From the NCBI GenBank assembly GCA_910584435.1, contig CAJUAP010000074.1:1-16999 (forward strand): 16,999 nt of DNA, read 5' to 3'. Position numbers and translations under genes: made by a program. The stretch is from an uncultured Acetatifactor sp. (GTDB taxonomy: Bacteria; Bacillota; Clostridia; Lachnospirales; Lachnospiraceae). Below the pieces are notes generated by a model that had not been told where the DNA came from, did not search any database, and was given only the letters and a program-made list of their open reading frames with translations. This document shows, piece by piece, positions 9,257 through 15,632 of the stretch (the first letter of the stretch is position 1; each line of letters opens with the position of its first letter).

Positions 9257-9739
9257 GTGCAATCACTTCCTTCGCTGTTTTGATAAAATACGGTATGGGA
9301 AGACCTGTAAAATACTCAACCCTGTCATGGGTGGACAGGGCAAGACGGACAGCCGTATCCCAGAAATTCTGTCCGTCCCCTGCCCTGATTTCTAACTGAA
9401 GAAAAAATTCACTACCACTTTTCTAACCTTAAGCATTTCCTTCGCCGGAATCTGGTCAAACAGTTCAACCGGCAGCCCCGTGGCTCTCTGCGCTACAAAT
9501 TTTGCATATGCAGTGGTATTTTCCGGATTGAAACTGGTAATTCCCTGGCGGTAGAACTTCTTCTCTACCTCTACCAAATCTGCTGTGGTCAAATTTTCAA
9601 TGCCTGACATATCAATTCCGCGGATCGTCTCTTCCCCCTCAAACACAAACGGGCGGTCAAACTCTACGTACAGAGGGCCTGCCTTCATTTCCTCTGCATT
9701 CTCTTCACTTTCCATTAATTCCTCATTTTTGTAATCCAT
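9228..9739 (-). CDS. Frameshifted tail assembly chaperone (gpE/E'-type fusion, -1 shift at 9401-9407)
   Basis: Predicted long form of the tail assembly chaperone, made by a -1 ribosomal frameshift. Codons are read from 9739 to 9404, base 9404 is read twice, and the -1 frame stays open to TGA at 9228-9230, giving 170 residues. The added 57 residues begin LQLEIRAGDGQNFWDTAV and end with a basic tail (GRKQKNRI). The extension covers the whole space between the short form and the tape measure gene and overlaps that gene by 29 bases, the layout known for P2 E/E' and lambda G/GT. In those systems the short and long forms coat the tape measure protein before tube assembly. The slip itself is inferred from the sequence. 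Confidence 0.8.
9336..9387 (-). promoter_or_regulatory. Stem-loop downstream of the slippery site (possible frameshift stimulator)
   Basis: Starting 13 bases after the heptamer, the minus-strand RNA can fold into a two-part stem: CAGGGCA (9387-9381) with TGCCCTG (9342-9336), and GACGGACAG (9377-9369) with CTGTCCGTC (9352-9344), separated by a GGG/U internal loop, with a 16-base apical loop. That is 16 perfect pairs. An alternative 7-bp hairpin, CCCTGTC (9340-9334) with GACAGGG (9326-9320), competes for part of the 3' arm. There is no T-run, so a terminator is unlikely. A role in promoting frameshifting is inferred. Confidence 0.6.
9392..9739 (-). CDS. Tail assembly chaperone, short form (P2 gpE-like)
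   Basis: Short form of the tail assembly chaperone, 115 residues, produced by normal decoding. It is of the gpE/gp41-like chaperone type: a short acidic N-terminus (MDYKNEELMESEENAEEMK), then PFVFEGEETIRGIDMSGIENL (with the conserved short strand and L-T-T-A-D-L helix), and A-K-F-V-A-Q-R-A-T-G-L-P-V-E-L-F near residues 83-98. Start ATG 9739 with TAGGAGG upstream, a strong site. The reading frame ends soon after a run of six T residues that is a canonical slip site. Located between tube and tape measure, as expected for this class. Confidence 0.88.
   Translation of the reverse strand: MDYKNEELMESEENAEEMKAGPLYVEFDRPFVFEGEETIRGIDMSGIENLTTADLVEVEKKFYRQGITSFNPENTTAYAKFVAQRATGLPVELFDQIPAKEMLKVRKVVVNFFFS
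9401..9407 (-). promoter_or_regulatory. Slippery heptamer T TTT TTC for -1 ribosomal frameshift
   Basis: The zero-frame codons AAT TTT TTC present the heptamer T TTT TTC, which fits the X XXY YYZ rule; both tRNAs can re-pair after slipping back one base. P2 uses the closely similar T TTT TTG in its E gene (known). The zero frame stops three codons after the heptamer while the -1 frame runs on for 57 more codons. Confidence 0.85.
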
Positions 9740-9748
9740 AATATCCTC

Positions 9749-9877
9749 CTATTTAAAGTTCCATCTCTCCACTCCGGCGCCCCAACCAGGGAAGAACAAT
9801 TCATCTGCAAAGGGCGCAGCTGAAATGTTCTTCCGGGCACCCAAGTTCCGAGACTGTTTTAAAGTCCCTCTTGTCAT
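9749..9877 (-). CDS. Small hypothetical protein (42 residues) between tube and chaperone genes
   Basis: A 42-codon frame beginning MTRGTLKQSRNLGARKN and ending GAGVERWNFK fills most of the 178-base space between the tube and chaperone genes. Its stop codon TAG overlaps the chaperone's ribosome binding site (TAGGAGG), a layout common for true neighbouring genes. Against it: the upstream ribosome binding site is weak (GATAAGAA only), and the frame contains a long hairpin that could instead be the functional element. The product is basic at the N-terminus and aromatic and glycine-rich toward the end (FFPGWGAG). No family is recognised. Confidence 0.45.
   Translation of the reverse strand: MTRGTLKQSRNLGARKNISAAPFADELFFPGWGAGVERWNFK
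9790..9834 (-). repeat. Long near-perfect inverted repeat (hairpin)
   Basis: Arms GGAAGAACA (9834-9826 on the minus strand) and TGTTCTTCC (9798-9790) pair perfectly. Inside them, after one mismatch, TTCA pairs with TGAA, and after another mismatch CTGC pairs with GCAG around a 7-base loop. In all 17 of 19 positions pair. No T-run follows on either strand, so it is not a standard terminator. It lies inside the 42-codon frame and about 50 bases before the chaperone start. Possible roles are mRNA processing or translational control. Confidence 0.7.
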
Positions 9878-9917
9878 TTCTTATCTGGACTATTCTGTTT
9901 TCCTGTTCTGCTGCATT

Positions 9918-10436
9918 TTAGATGGCGTTTCTGATATCTGCGTATAAATCCACGCCTCCCATGATAAAAATGCTGTTCAGCTTATCAAGTTCAAGCTGTA
10001 CAGCATTGTCAATCACTATTTTGATATATGTAATTTCCTTTGTAACGCTGGGTTCTCCTTTTCCTCCTTTTTTAAGGGCGCCCGGTTTGATGTTCATTGT
10101 CCTGCCCTTGATGGTAATCACCACATTGCTGATGCGCTTGGATTGTGTATTCTTGTCAAATACTTCCAGTGCCCCACGCAGAATAACCGGGTTTGTACTT
10201 GCTGCAAAGGCAAAGAAATCACCCGAAATATTGCAGAACGGAATTTCTACTTTCATGGAACCAAATGAACCGATTGTTTCGCTTTCTATTTCTCCGGCGA
10301 TCCCGGCCACATTCAATGTATCCGTCAGCGGAGAAAACTCCGGCAGATCAATTTGGGATGAAATTCCTATAAGGCACGTCCTGCCGTCATAGACATTAAA
10401 ATTGTTGATTTTATCAGGCAATTCGTTTCTGTTCAT
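9918..10436 (-). CDS. Contractile tail tube protein (P2 gpFII family)
   Basis: Major tail tube subunit, 172 residues, the usual length for the P2 FII tube family. The N-terminus MNRNELPDKINNFNVYDG, the E-I-E-S-E-T-I-G-S-F-G-S-M-K-V-E-I-P-F block near 50-68 and the R-G-A-L-E-V-F-D segment followed by V-V-I-T-I-K-G-R (about 86-112) are family patterns. Tubes stack as hexameric rings inside the sheath. Start ATG 10436, three bases after the sheath stop, with GGGGGG about 9 bases upstream. The tight spacing supports co-expression of sheath and tube. Its stop is followed by the 178-base interval holding the hairpin. Confidence 0.93.
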   Translation of the reverse strand: MNRNELPDKINNFNVYDGRTCLIGISSQIDLPEFSPLTDTLNVAGIAGEIESETIGSFGSMKVEIPFCNISGDFFAFAASTNPVILRGALEVFDKNTQSKRISNVVITIKGRTMNIKPGALKKGGKGEPSVTKEITYIKIVIDNAVQLELDKLNSIFIMGGVDLYADIRNAI

Positions 10437-10439
10437 GAA

Positions 10440-11918
10440 TTAATTCCCCCCTTCCAGCGCTGCCTGCAGAATGTTTGGATCAAATTCAAACTCATTCTCA
10501 ATATCCTCCATGGGCGGAAACGTGGCCAGCCGCTCTCTGAAAACGATTTTTCCTCCAAGGATCTGCGTAACCGGATTGTCTTCAGTGTTGTAAGAAATTT
10601 CCCCTCCGGCAATATGCCCCGCTCCGCGCAGGCCGTTCAATGTAAGATTCTCTGACAGGACCACAGCTTCAATCTCTCTGGGATCTGTCTTATTCCCCAC
10701 CTTGGAGAAAAAACTCCGCTTGAAATTATTCTCAATATAGTCAAACATCATCACGGATGTGATCCAGCGGTCCAGAACATCCGTACTCTGCGGAAACGCC
10801 GCCGTATTGCTGCCCCACGCAAGGAATCCGTCAATATTAACCGCCGTAATCACGCCGTTTGCATTGCAGTAATCATTTGCCTCATCCATATCAAGCATAA
10901 TCTCCGTACCGTCCGCCAGGCACAGTCCGCTTATTTTCAGCCCCTTATTGTCGCTTGATTCGGACGGCACGCCTCCATTGTCAGCTGCCAGCCGCTGCAG
11001 AAGCGCCGCTAACTGCGCTGAGAAATAGTACTGGTATCCGTCCGCATCCACCATAGGCCACACGGCAAACGTCCGGCGGTCAGAATAGCCGTTCTGGTTT
11101 TTCCACTCCCGGACCTTATCAGCCGAATCCGCCCCATTTGCGGAACAGTCTATATCGCTGATAACCTTACAAGAGAAAAGCCCGTAAATCAGCTCTGCCT
11201 TTGCTGTCATTGCCGTATTGACCGCAGGAATATGTGAAAATCCGGGTGCAATCAAAGTTCCAGGCACAATTCCCAGTTTAGGAAAAATGTCCCCGATTAC
11301 TTCCATGCCCTTCTTCGTCCTTGTGGACACGTTATAACCGCCTATGATATCCGTATAAGATACACCGTCCGGATTTAACTTGGTATAGGTAATTCTTACG
11401 CTTTCTCCTGCCTTCACCGCGCCTGCATCCGAAAATCCAATGATAACCGTCCCGTCATCAGCAAAGGATGCTGCGTAATCGCTTCCTGCATCCAGGAGAC
11501 CGGCATCTTCTTTCCCTGTTATCTCTATGGTATCCAGCAGAATCCCCTCCACATCTATTACTGCTTTTTTCGCCGATACATTCCTGGCTTCTCCTACCAC
11601 CGCAGTGATATGTTTCTCATTGTTAGGATCAAGCACATTAATCATAACAAGCGGTGCCGCTGCAAATACATTAAACGCCGCATATACACTCTGGCATATA
11701 GTGTATTGAGCAAAATTTTCACTCCACCCTGCTTTTTCAACCGCATCCGCCTTGGTATATGCCGCCATGGGCACATTTGCCGCATGATAAGGATCGGCGC
11801 ACATGTTCACCGGAGCAGTCCCTATGACTACCGTAACATTCGCTGTACCGGTTACGGGTATGGTTAATGCCGTCCCTTTTCTTCTGGTCGTCAGGCCGTG
11901 ACTATATATTGATGACAT
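10440..11918 (-). CDS. Contractile tail sheath protein (P2 gpFI family)
   Basis: Tail sheath subunit, 492 residues; contraction of the sheath drives the tube through the cell envelope. Recognised by its N-terminus (YSHGLTTRRKGTALTIPVTG, V-V-I-G-T-A-P-V-N), the P-L-V-M-I-N-V-L-D-P strand near 90, the G-I-V-P-G-T-L-I-A-P-G-F-S-H segment in the middle, and the C-terminal domain with L-A-W-G-S-N-T-A and R-W-I-T-S-V-M-M-F-D-Y-I-E, the helix before the conserved sheath C-terminus. Start ATG 11918 with AGGAGG 9 bases upstream; the start overlaps the preceding small gene by 17 bases. Sheath followed by tube is the standard order. Confidence 0.95.
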   Translation of the reverse strand: MSSIYSHGLTTRRKGTALTIPVTGTANVTVVIGTAPVNMCADPYHAANVPMAAYTKADAVEKAGWSENFAQYTICQSVYAAFNVFAAAPLVMINVLDPNNEKHITAVVGEARNVSAKKAVIDVEGILLDTIEITGKEDAGLLDAGSDYAASFADDGTVIIGFSDAGAVKAGESVRITYTKLNPDGVSYTDIIGGYNVSTRTKKGMEVIGDIFPKLGIVPGTLIAPGFSHIPAVNTAMTAKAELIYGLFSCKVISDIDCSANGADSADKVREWKNQNGYSDRRTFAVWPMVDADGYQYYFSAQLAALLQRLAADNGGVPSESSDNKGLKISGLCLADGTEIMLDMDEANDYCNANGVITAVNIDGFLAWGSNTAAFPQSTDVLDRWITSVMMFDYIENNFKRSFFSKVGNKTDPREIEAVVLSENLTLNGLRGAGHIAGGEISYNTEDNPVTQILGGKIVFRERLATFPPMEDIENEFEFDPNILQAALEGGN

Positions 11919-12174
11919 CCTTTTTTTCCTCCTGATTCCTTAATCTGTTTTCCGTATACTGCTGTGCAATCGTATAAGATACCTCTTCCATGCTCCCACG
12001 TTCGCGCAATGCCCCCACCGCCTTCGTGGCCTGCACCAGCGGCACTATAAGATTTCCAATTTCCGGCGTTTCTTTTACGGCACACGAAAGCCTCTCTGGA
12101 AGCTCCCCGATGAATACAGTGCCTTTCTTAACGATCCCCGGCATATTAGGGCCTATGTACATCTGCTGTGTCAT
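11902..12174 (-). CDS. Small phage protein of unknown function, upstream of the sheath
   Basis: A 90-residue protein beginning MTQQMYIGPNMPGIVKKGTV. It has a short beta-rich N-terminal part (Y-I-G-P-N-M-P-G ... V-F-I-G-E-L-P), a middle part with V-P-L-V-Q-A-T, and a charged helical C-terminus (ENRLRNQEEKKDVINI). I recall similar small proteins directly before sheath genes in Firmicutes myophages, but know no function. It starts at ATG 12174, overlapping the preceding stop as ATGA, and ends 17 bases inside the sheath gene, so it is firmly embedded in the operon. Given its place, a role in tail completion or sheath assembly is possible (inference). Confidence 0.75.
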   Translation of the reverse strand: MTQQMYIGPNMPGIVKKGTVFIGELPERLSCAVKETPEIGNLIVPLVQATKAVGALRERGSMEEVSYTIAQQYTENRLRNQEEKKDVINI

Positions 12175-12635
12175 ATCAAATCCTCCTCCGTTTCAAACGC
12201 CGGCATTTCAAAAAACATTTCCATTCCGCCGACAAAATAGGGATAGGGTGCCTCCTGTTCCAGCTGGATTCTGTAGGGGCGCAGCACCGAAAACGCCTTT
12301 GCCACAAACCTTTTTCTGAAAATATGCTGGTAGATTAGGTTTGCTATCTGCAGTACATCTCGATACCCCTGTCTGTCCGCATTCTTGTCCATGACGCCGA
12401 TCAGGAAATAAATCTCTGCCAGCATAGGAGTGTCAAAGTCTTCAACACTTTCCCTGTCGAAACATACACAGACATACGGGTACAGCTTCTCGTCATCCTT
12501 TCCTTCCTTCAGCGGCATATTCTGCGCATAGACATTAATGGGTATCAGGTTCTCCTTCGCAGAACGGAGCCTGTAGCCCTCCAATGCCTCTTTTACCTCG
12601 CAGACCAGGCCGTCCAGCAGATCCAATTCTGTCAT
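12171..12635 (-). CDS. Tail-terminator-like protein
   Basis: Probable tail terminator or completion protein, 154 residues, placed between the gpZ-like gene and the sheath where myophages usually carry one. Features: N-terminal helix (ELDLLDGLVCEVKEAL), a K-L-Y-P-Y-V-C-V-C-F strand, and the C-terminal E-A-P-Y-P-Y-F-V-G-G-M-E-M-F-F-E-M-P strand pair, which resembles terminator folds of lambda gpU and Mu gp37 type. I chose ATG 12635 (GGGGGCG upstream, 4-base gap to the previous stop); a longer in-frame version from 12680 would overlap the gpZ-like gene without a ribosome binding site. Its stop overlaps the next start as ATGA. Exact family uncertain. Confidence 0.65.
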   Translation of the reverse strand: MTELDLLDGLVCEVKEALEGYRLRSAKENLIPINVYAQNMPLKEGKDDEKLYPYVCVCFDRESVEDFDTPMLAEIYFLIGVMDKNADRQGYRDVLQIANLIYQHIFRKRFVAKAFSVLRPYRIQLEQEAPYPYFVGGMEMFFEMPAFETEEDLI

Positions 12636-12639
12636 AATA

Positions 12640-13317
12640 CTATTTCGCCCCCTTTCTGAGTATCCTTTTAACCGCTGCATCCATCATTTTCTCCATAGTA
12701 CTTACTGCCTCTTCATTGACGATGCCCATGCTCCGGCTGTTTCCCAGCATCCACGGCACAGCAGGACCGAATTTCTCTTCAATGATTTCATTGTGCCCGG
12801 AATGCCTTTTCTGTCCTCTGCTGCGGTTATATTCCCTGGTCCTTTTTTTCCAGGAAATATTACCCTCAGCCGCCTTCCATCTCCCTGTCCTTGCGAACAC
12901 GCCTTCATGCCCTGATTTCATGACTGCGATAAATGCCTTTGGATTCTTATCCAGCGGTTTTGTTGCCGGGCCTTTCCTCACGCTTGCTTTGTATACGCTC
13001 GGTGCCGGCCTTCCCTTTGCCACGGCCCAGTCCGGGTCCACCTGGAATTTGGACAGCGAGATGACCGGCCCTTTCGAGACAACTGCCGCAGCCAGTTTCT
13101 GTTTTGATGCCCTTCTTACTTTCATTGTAGCTTTGACATCCTCTTCTGTAATGTTGTATCCGGCACCTGCAAGCTCTGCTGCTTTCTTTTTCATCCTGTT
13201 CGCTGTACGGTTCAGGGCGCTTGCCATTGCAGAAGGAGCTTCGTCCTTAAGTTCCCCCAGCCGCTGGCGGATATGCTTCAAATCCGCTTCACTGATTTCT
13301 ATCACAGGTCTGATCAA
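12640..13317 (-). CDS. Minor tail protein Z-like (lambda gpZ family)
   Basis: Tail completion / minor tail protein of the lambda gpZ family, 225 residues. The pattern fits well: A-S-A-L-N-R-T-A-N-R-M-K-K-K-A near 30-45, then Y-N-I-T-E-E-D-V-K, a V-V-S-K-G-P-V-I-S-L-S-K-F strand, AFIAVMKSGHEGVFARTGRW near 127-147, and F-G-P-A-V-P-W-M-L near 183-191. The start is TTG at 13317, overlapping the previous stop as TTGA, with GGGAGG 9 bases upstream. Very basic. In siphophages gpZ acts at the head-proximal end of the tail; here it serves a contractile tail. Confidence 0.82.
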   Translation of the reverse strand: MIRPVIEISEADLKHIRQRLGELKDEAPSAMASALNRTANRMKKKAAELAGAGYNITEEDVKATMKVRRASKQKLAAAVVSKGPVISLSKFQVDPDWAVAKGRPAPSVYKASVRKGPATKPLDKNPKAFIAVMKSGHEGVFARTGRWKAAEGNISWKKRTREYNRSRGQKRHSGHNEIIEEKFGPAVPWMLGNSRSMGIVNEEAVSTMEKMMDAAVKRILRKGAK

Positions 13318-13637
13318 TGTTTATTTCCTCCCAGTATTATCGTATATGTTCCTGTATCAAGCTTTACATCCGTCACCAGATATCTGTCGCCGTCATATTC
13401 CAGATACTGGCCTGCAACGGGTTCAAAATCCAGATCCTTTCTCCGGACACAGAACATAATGGCATCTGTGAAAATCTGATCTGTATGTGCATCACGGCTG
13501 ATATACAATTCCGCCAGGGTGTCATTGTCAACAACAACCAGCGTTTCCCGGCCGTTTATCCTGTGCTGCTCTGCAAATTCCTCCTGATTAAAAAACACCT
13601 CATCCAAATCTTCCATGAACTGCTGCTGAAACCCCAC
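13314..13637 (-). CDS. Head-tail joining protein (lambda gpFII-like)
   Basis: Probable head-tail joining (stopper-type) protein, 107 residues, judged by size, place after the FI-like gene, and layout: an N-terminal helix (QQFMEDLDEVFFNQEEFAEQH), a central beta part, and the C-terminal strand pair G-D-R-Y-L-V-T-D-V-K-L-D-T-G-T-Y-T-I-I-L-G. The start is GTG at 13637, 4 bases after the previous stop; AAGGATGG upstream may serve as the ribosome binding site but is distant, so coupling to the FI-like gene is likely. It overlaps the gpZ-like gene as TTGA. Sequence similarity to lambda FII is general rather than strong. Confidence 0.65.
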   Translation of the reverse strand: MGFQQQFMEDLDEVFFNQEEFAEQHRINGRETLVVVDNDTLAELYISRDAHTDQIFTDAIMFCVRRKDLDFEPVAGQYLEYDGDRYLVTDVKLDTGTYTIILGGNKH

Positions 13638-13641
13638 TGCC

Positions 13642-14040
13642 TTATTCTGCCATCCTTTCTTCCTGGTAATTCAACACCGCATTGATAAGATCCGCCTTCA
13701 GCCTGCCGCCATCCAGCTGCAGGCCGATTTTTTCTGCATATACAGTGATTTCCTCCTTGGTCATCTTCTGCAGTGCATCTTCATCCTTATAATCAGCTTC
13801 ATCAAATACCGCTGCACCTTCCAGATCCAGGCATATCCCATCCACCGGATCGCAGCCTGCATTTTCATCCCCATCCGCTTCCGGAACCAGGGACTGCATA
13901 TCATCCTCTTCCTCTGCTATGGCAATGAAGCCGCGCAGCCTCAGGAAGTCAATGTCTTTGGCGCGTAAGCCCTCTTTGATGATTTCCCCCGGTTTATAGG
14001 CCCTGCTGGACGTTTCTATATTCACTTTCGCTCTGATCAT
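13642..14040 (-). CDS. FI-like head/packaging accessory protein with HeH-type C-terminus
   Basis: A 132-residue protein following the capsid gene, where lambda-type phages place FI (packaging) or a connector. Residues 1-43 form a small beta/helix head (AKVNIETSSRAYKPGEII, then L-R-A-K-D-I-D-F-L-R-L-R-G-F-I). Residues 43-90 are an acidic, probably flexible linker. Residues 93-128 (M-T-K-E-E-I-T-V-Y-A-E-K-I-G-L ... K-A-D-L-I-N-A-V) look like a HeH/SAP-type helix-extended loop-helix fold often seen in such phage proteins. Start ATG 14040 with GGAGGG upstream. Function is inferred from place and motif. Confidence 0.65.
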   Translation of the reverse strand: MIRAKVNIETSSRAYKPGEIIKEGLRAKDIDFLRLRGFIAIAEEEDDMQSLVPEADGDENAGCDPVDGICLDLEGAAVFDEADYKDEDALQKMTKEEITVYAEKIGLQLDGGRLKADLINAVLNYQEERMAE

Positions 14041-14067
14041 TTCTGCCCTCCTGTCTGCATTTCTTTC

Positions 14068-15105
14068 TTAATCTTCCTGCCCGTTAGGGTAGATGACACA
14101 CCAGCTCTGCACATCATAGGGCCTCGGCAGCGGCCTGGATGTAAGCCTGAAGGTCTTAACCTCTGATTTGTCATCACAGTATATCTTCGGCACCTGTTTC
14201 GCTTCATAGGAACGGAACTTCTTATCCTCCATCTGGGTAATCAGGCCGTATTCAACGGCTCCTTCCCCCTCGGAATGCGCCATAAGACAGGCACCTGACG
14301 GAATAACGCTTTCCTCTTTGCCTTTATCATTCAGGAAATACTCTCCATAAGAATAGATTTCAAGGCCAAGCTCCGCAATTTTTCCATAAAATGTTAAGGC
14401 ATCATCCACCATCCTGGGTTCTATCACTATATTTTTCATGTTCCTGATATCCATAGCTTCTTTCACATATGGATTACCCACAAAACAGTCAATCAGGTCA
14501 GGTGCAAAGATGAGGACATTCGGCGCTTTCCCCGTCTCCCTGATGATTTTACGGTGCTGCCTTCTCAACAGCAGCATTGGATCCACCACAGGCAGCCGCC
14601 AATAATTATCAGAAGTCAGCACCACAATATTGTTGAATCCATAATCAACCTGGAAATCTACACCTGCATCTTCATCCACTACAATCAATTTCCCGTCAAA
14701 CAGCACGCCTCTGCTCATCCACTCCAGCCTGCGCTGGATGGATTCGTCAAGCTCCTTATAATCCCTTGCCAGAAGCTCATCCTCCCGTTCCGAAGGCGTC
14801 CGCCTGCTGTAAATATTCTCGCCGAATGCCCGGTTGGAGATATCATCAACAGTTAATATCCGTTCCGGCGCAAGCCTCGGCGTATGGATCTCCCTTGTCT
14901 GAAATCCCTGCCTCGTAATTACCTTGCCCCCTATCCTTGGAGACACAAACGGCGCCATGATGCGTTTTCCCCGCCTCACGTCAAATTCTGCCTTCTCTGT
15001 TATATGCGTGTTCTCGTGGGGGAAAAAAGTCCTTGTAAGAAACATTCTTACAGTGGGCGTCAGTTCAATCGCCTCAATCATTTCCCTTGTTGTATAATCT
15101 GCCAT
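14068..15105 (-). CDS. Major capsid protein (lambda gpE family)
   Basis: Major capsid subunit of the lambda gpE family, 345 residues, the usual length. Family traits seen: N-terminal T-R-E-M-I-E-A-I-E-L-T-P-T-V-R-M-F-L-T-R-T-F-F-P, then F-D-V-R-R-G-K-R-I-M-A-P-F-V, the R-E-I-H-T-P-R-L-A-P-E-R-I segment near 71-83, and the late motif S-R-P-L-P-R-P-Y-D-V-Q-S-W at 322-334. It builds the HK97-fold shell with help from the upstream protease-scaffold and the decoration protein. Start ATG 15105 with GAGG just upstream (AGGAAAAGAGG). No sign of frameshift or insertion. Confidence 0.95.
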   Translation of the reverse strand: MADYTTREMIEAIELTPTVRMFLTRTFFPHENTHITEKAEFDVRRGKRIMAPFVSPRIGGKVITRQGFQTREIHTPRLAPERILTVDDISNRAFGENIYSRRTPSEREDELLARDYKELDESIQRRLEWMSRGVLFDGKLIVVDEDAGVDFQVDYGFNNIVVLTSDNYWRLPVVDPMLLLRRQHRKIIRETGKAPNVLIFAPDLIDCFVGNPYVKEAMDIRNMKNIVIEPRMVDDALTFYGKIAELGLEIYSYGEYFLNDKGKEESVIPSGACLMAHSEGEGAVEYGLITQMEDKKFRSYEAKQVPKIYCDDKSEVKTFRLTSRPLPRPYDVQSWCVIYPNGQED

Positions 15106-15137
15106 ATCCTCTTTTCCTTTCCGGACATCCGTCCATT

Positions 15138-15605
15138 TTATTCGTATTCCTGCACCGATTTTATGAAAATGCCCAGCCTGCGCAGCTCTGTCTCATAGTT
15201 ACACAGTTCCGCTCCTTCCGCAGCAGACAGCGCATCACGGTTGAACTCTCCTGTTACATAGGCTGCGGCGACCGCGTCCCCTTCTGTTGTGTCTACAGCA
15301 TCCGCCAGGATGCAGTCACATCCAACCGTTTCAGCGGACGCCGCTTCTGTGAAGTCTTCCTCCGCGGAGGTTTCCATTTTTTCTCCGGATGCCTCTGCTC
15401 CGGCCTGGCTGTCTCCCCCTGGAATGTCTTTCGATCCGGTAACTCTATAAGTCCCGGAAGCTGATATCCCCAGCACTGTGCCGCGCTTTAAGAGGCCCTG
15501 GCCTGCTGAAACCACGATTCCCTTGGTAGTGACAGGAATACGATTGCCTGCAATCAGCTTATCCGGAATGAATTCACCTGTTGTCCTGTACAAATTGTCT
15601 CCCAT
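15138..15605 (-). CDS. Head decoration protein (lambda gpD-like) with acidic insertion
   Basis: Capsid decoration protein of the lambda gpD type, 155 residues; trimers bind the expanded shell and stabilise it. Traits: I-P-V-T-T-K-G-I-V-V-S-A-G-Q-G-L-L-K-R-G-T-V-L-G near 23-46, and the C-terminal V-A-A-A-Y-V-T-G-E-F-N near 112-122. Between them, residues about 61-94 form a low-complexity insertion rich in Ala, Ser, Glu and Gly, so the protein is longer than lambda gpD (110). I chose ATG 15605, because AGGTGA lies 8 bases upstream; a TTG nine codons earlier lacks a ribosome binding site. It follows the protease-scaffold gene and precedes the capsid, the lambda order C-D-E. Confidence 0.85.
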   Translation of the reverse strand: MGDNLYRTTGEFIPDKLIAGNRIPVTTKGIVVSAGQGLLKRGTVLGISASGTYRVTGSKDIPGGDSQAGAEASGEKMETSAEEDFTEAASAETVGCDCILADAVDTTEGDAVAAAYVTGEFNRDALSAAEGAELCNYETELRRLGIFIKSVQEYE

Positions 15606-15632
15606 TTTTAATCTCACCTGCTTTCTCTTCAA

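Noticed and set aside
9336..9387. Stem-loop after the chaperone as a transcription terminator
   Set aside because: No T-run follows and it lies within the -1 frame extension, before the essential tape measure gene.
11920..11926. Perfect A AAA AAG slippery heptamer at the end of the 90-residue gene before the sheath
   Set aside because: It is the spacer between the sheath ribosome binding site AGGAGG and its ATG. A -1 slip would only swap the last few residues, so it is most likely chance.
12716..13459. 247-codon plus-strand reading frame opposite the gpZ-like and FII-like genes
   Set aside because: Both minus-strand genes are recognised families with good starts; the plus frame lacks a ribosome binding site and has shadow-like composition.
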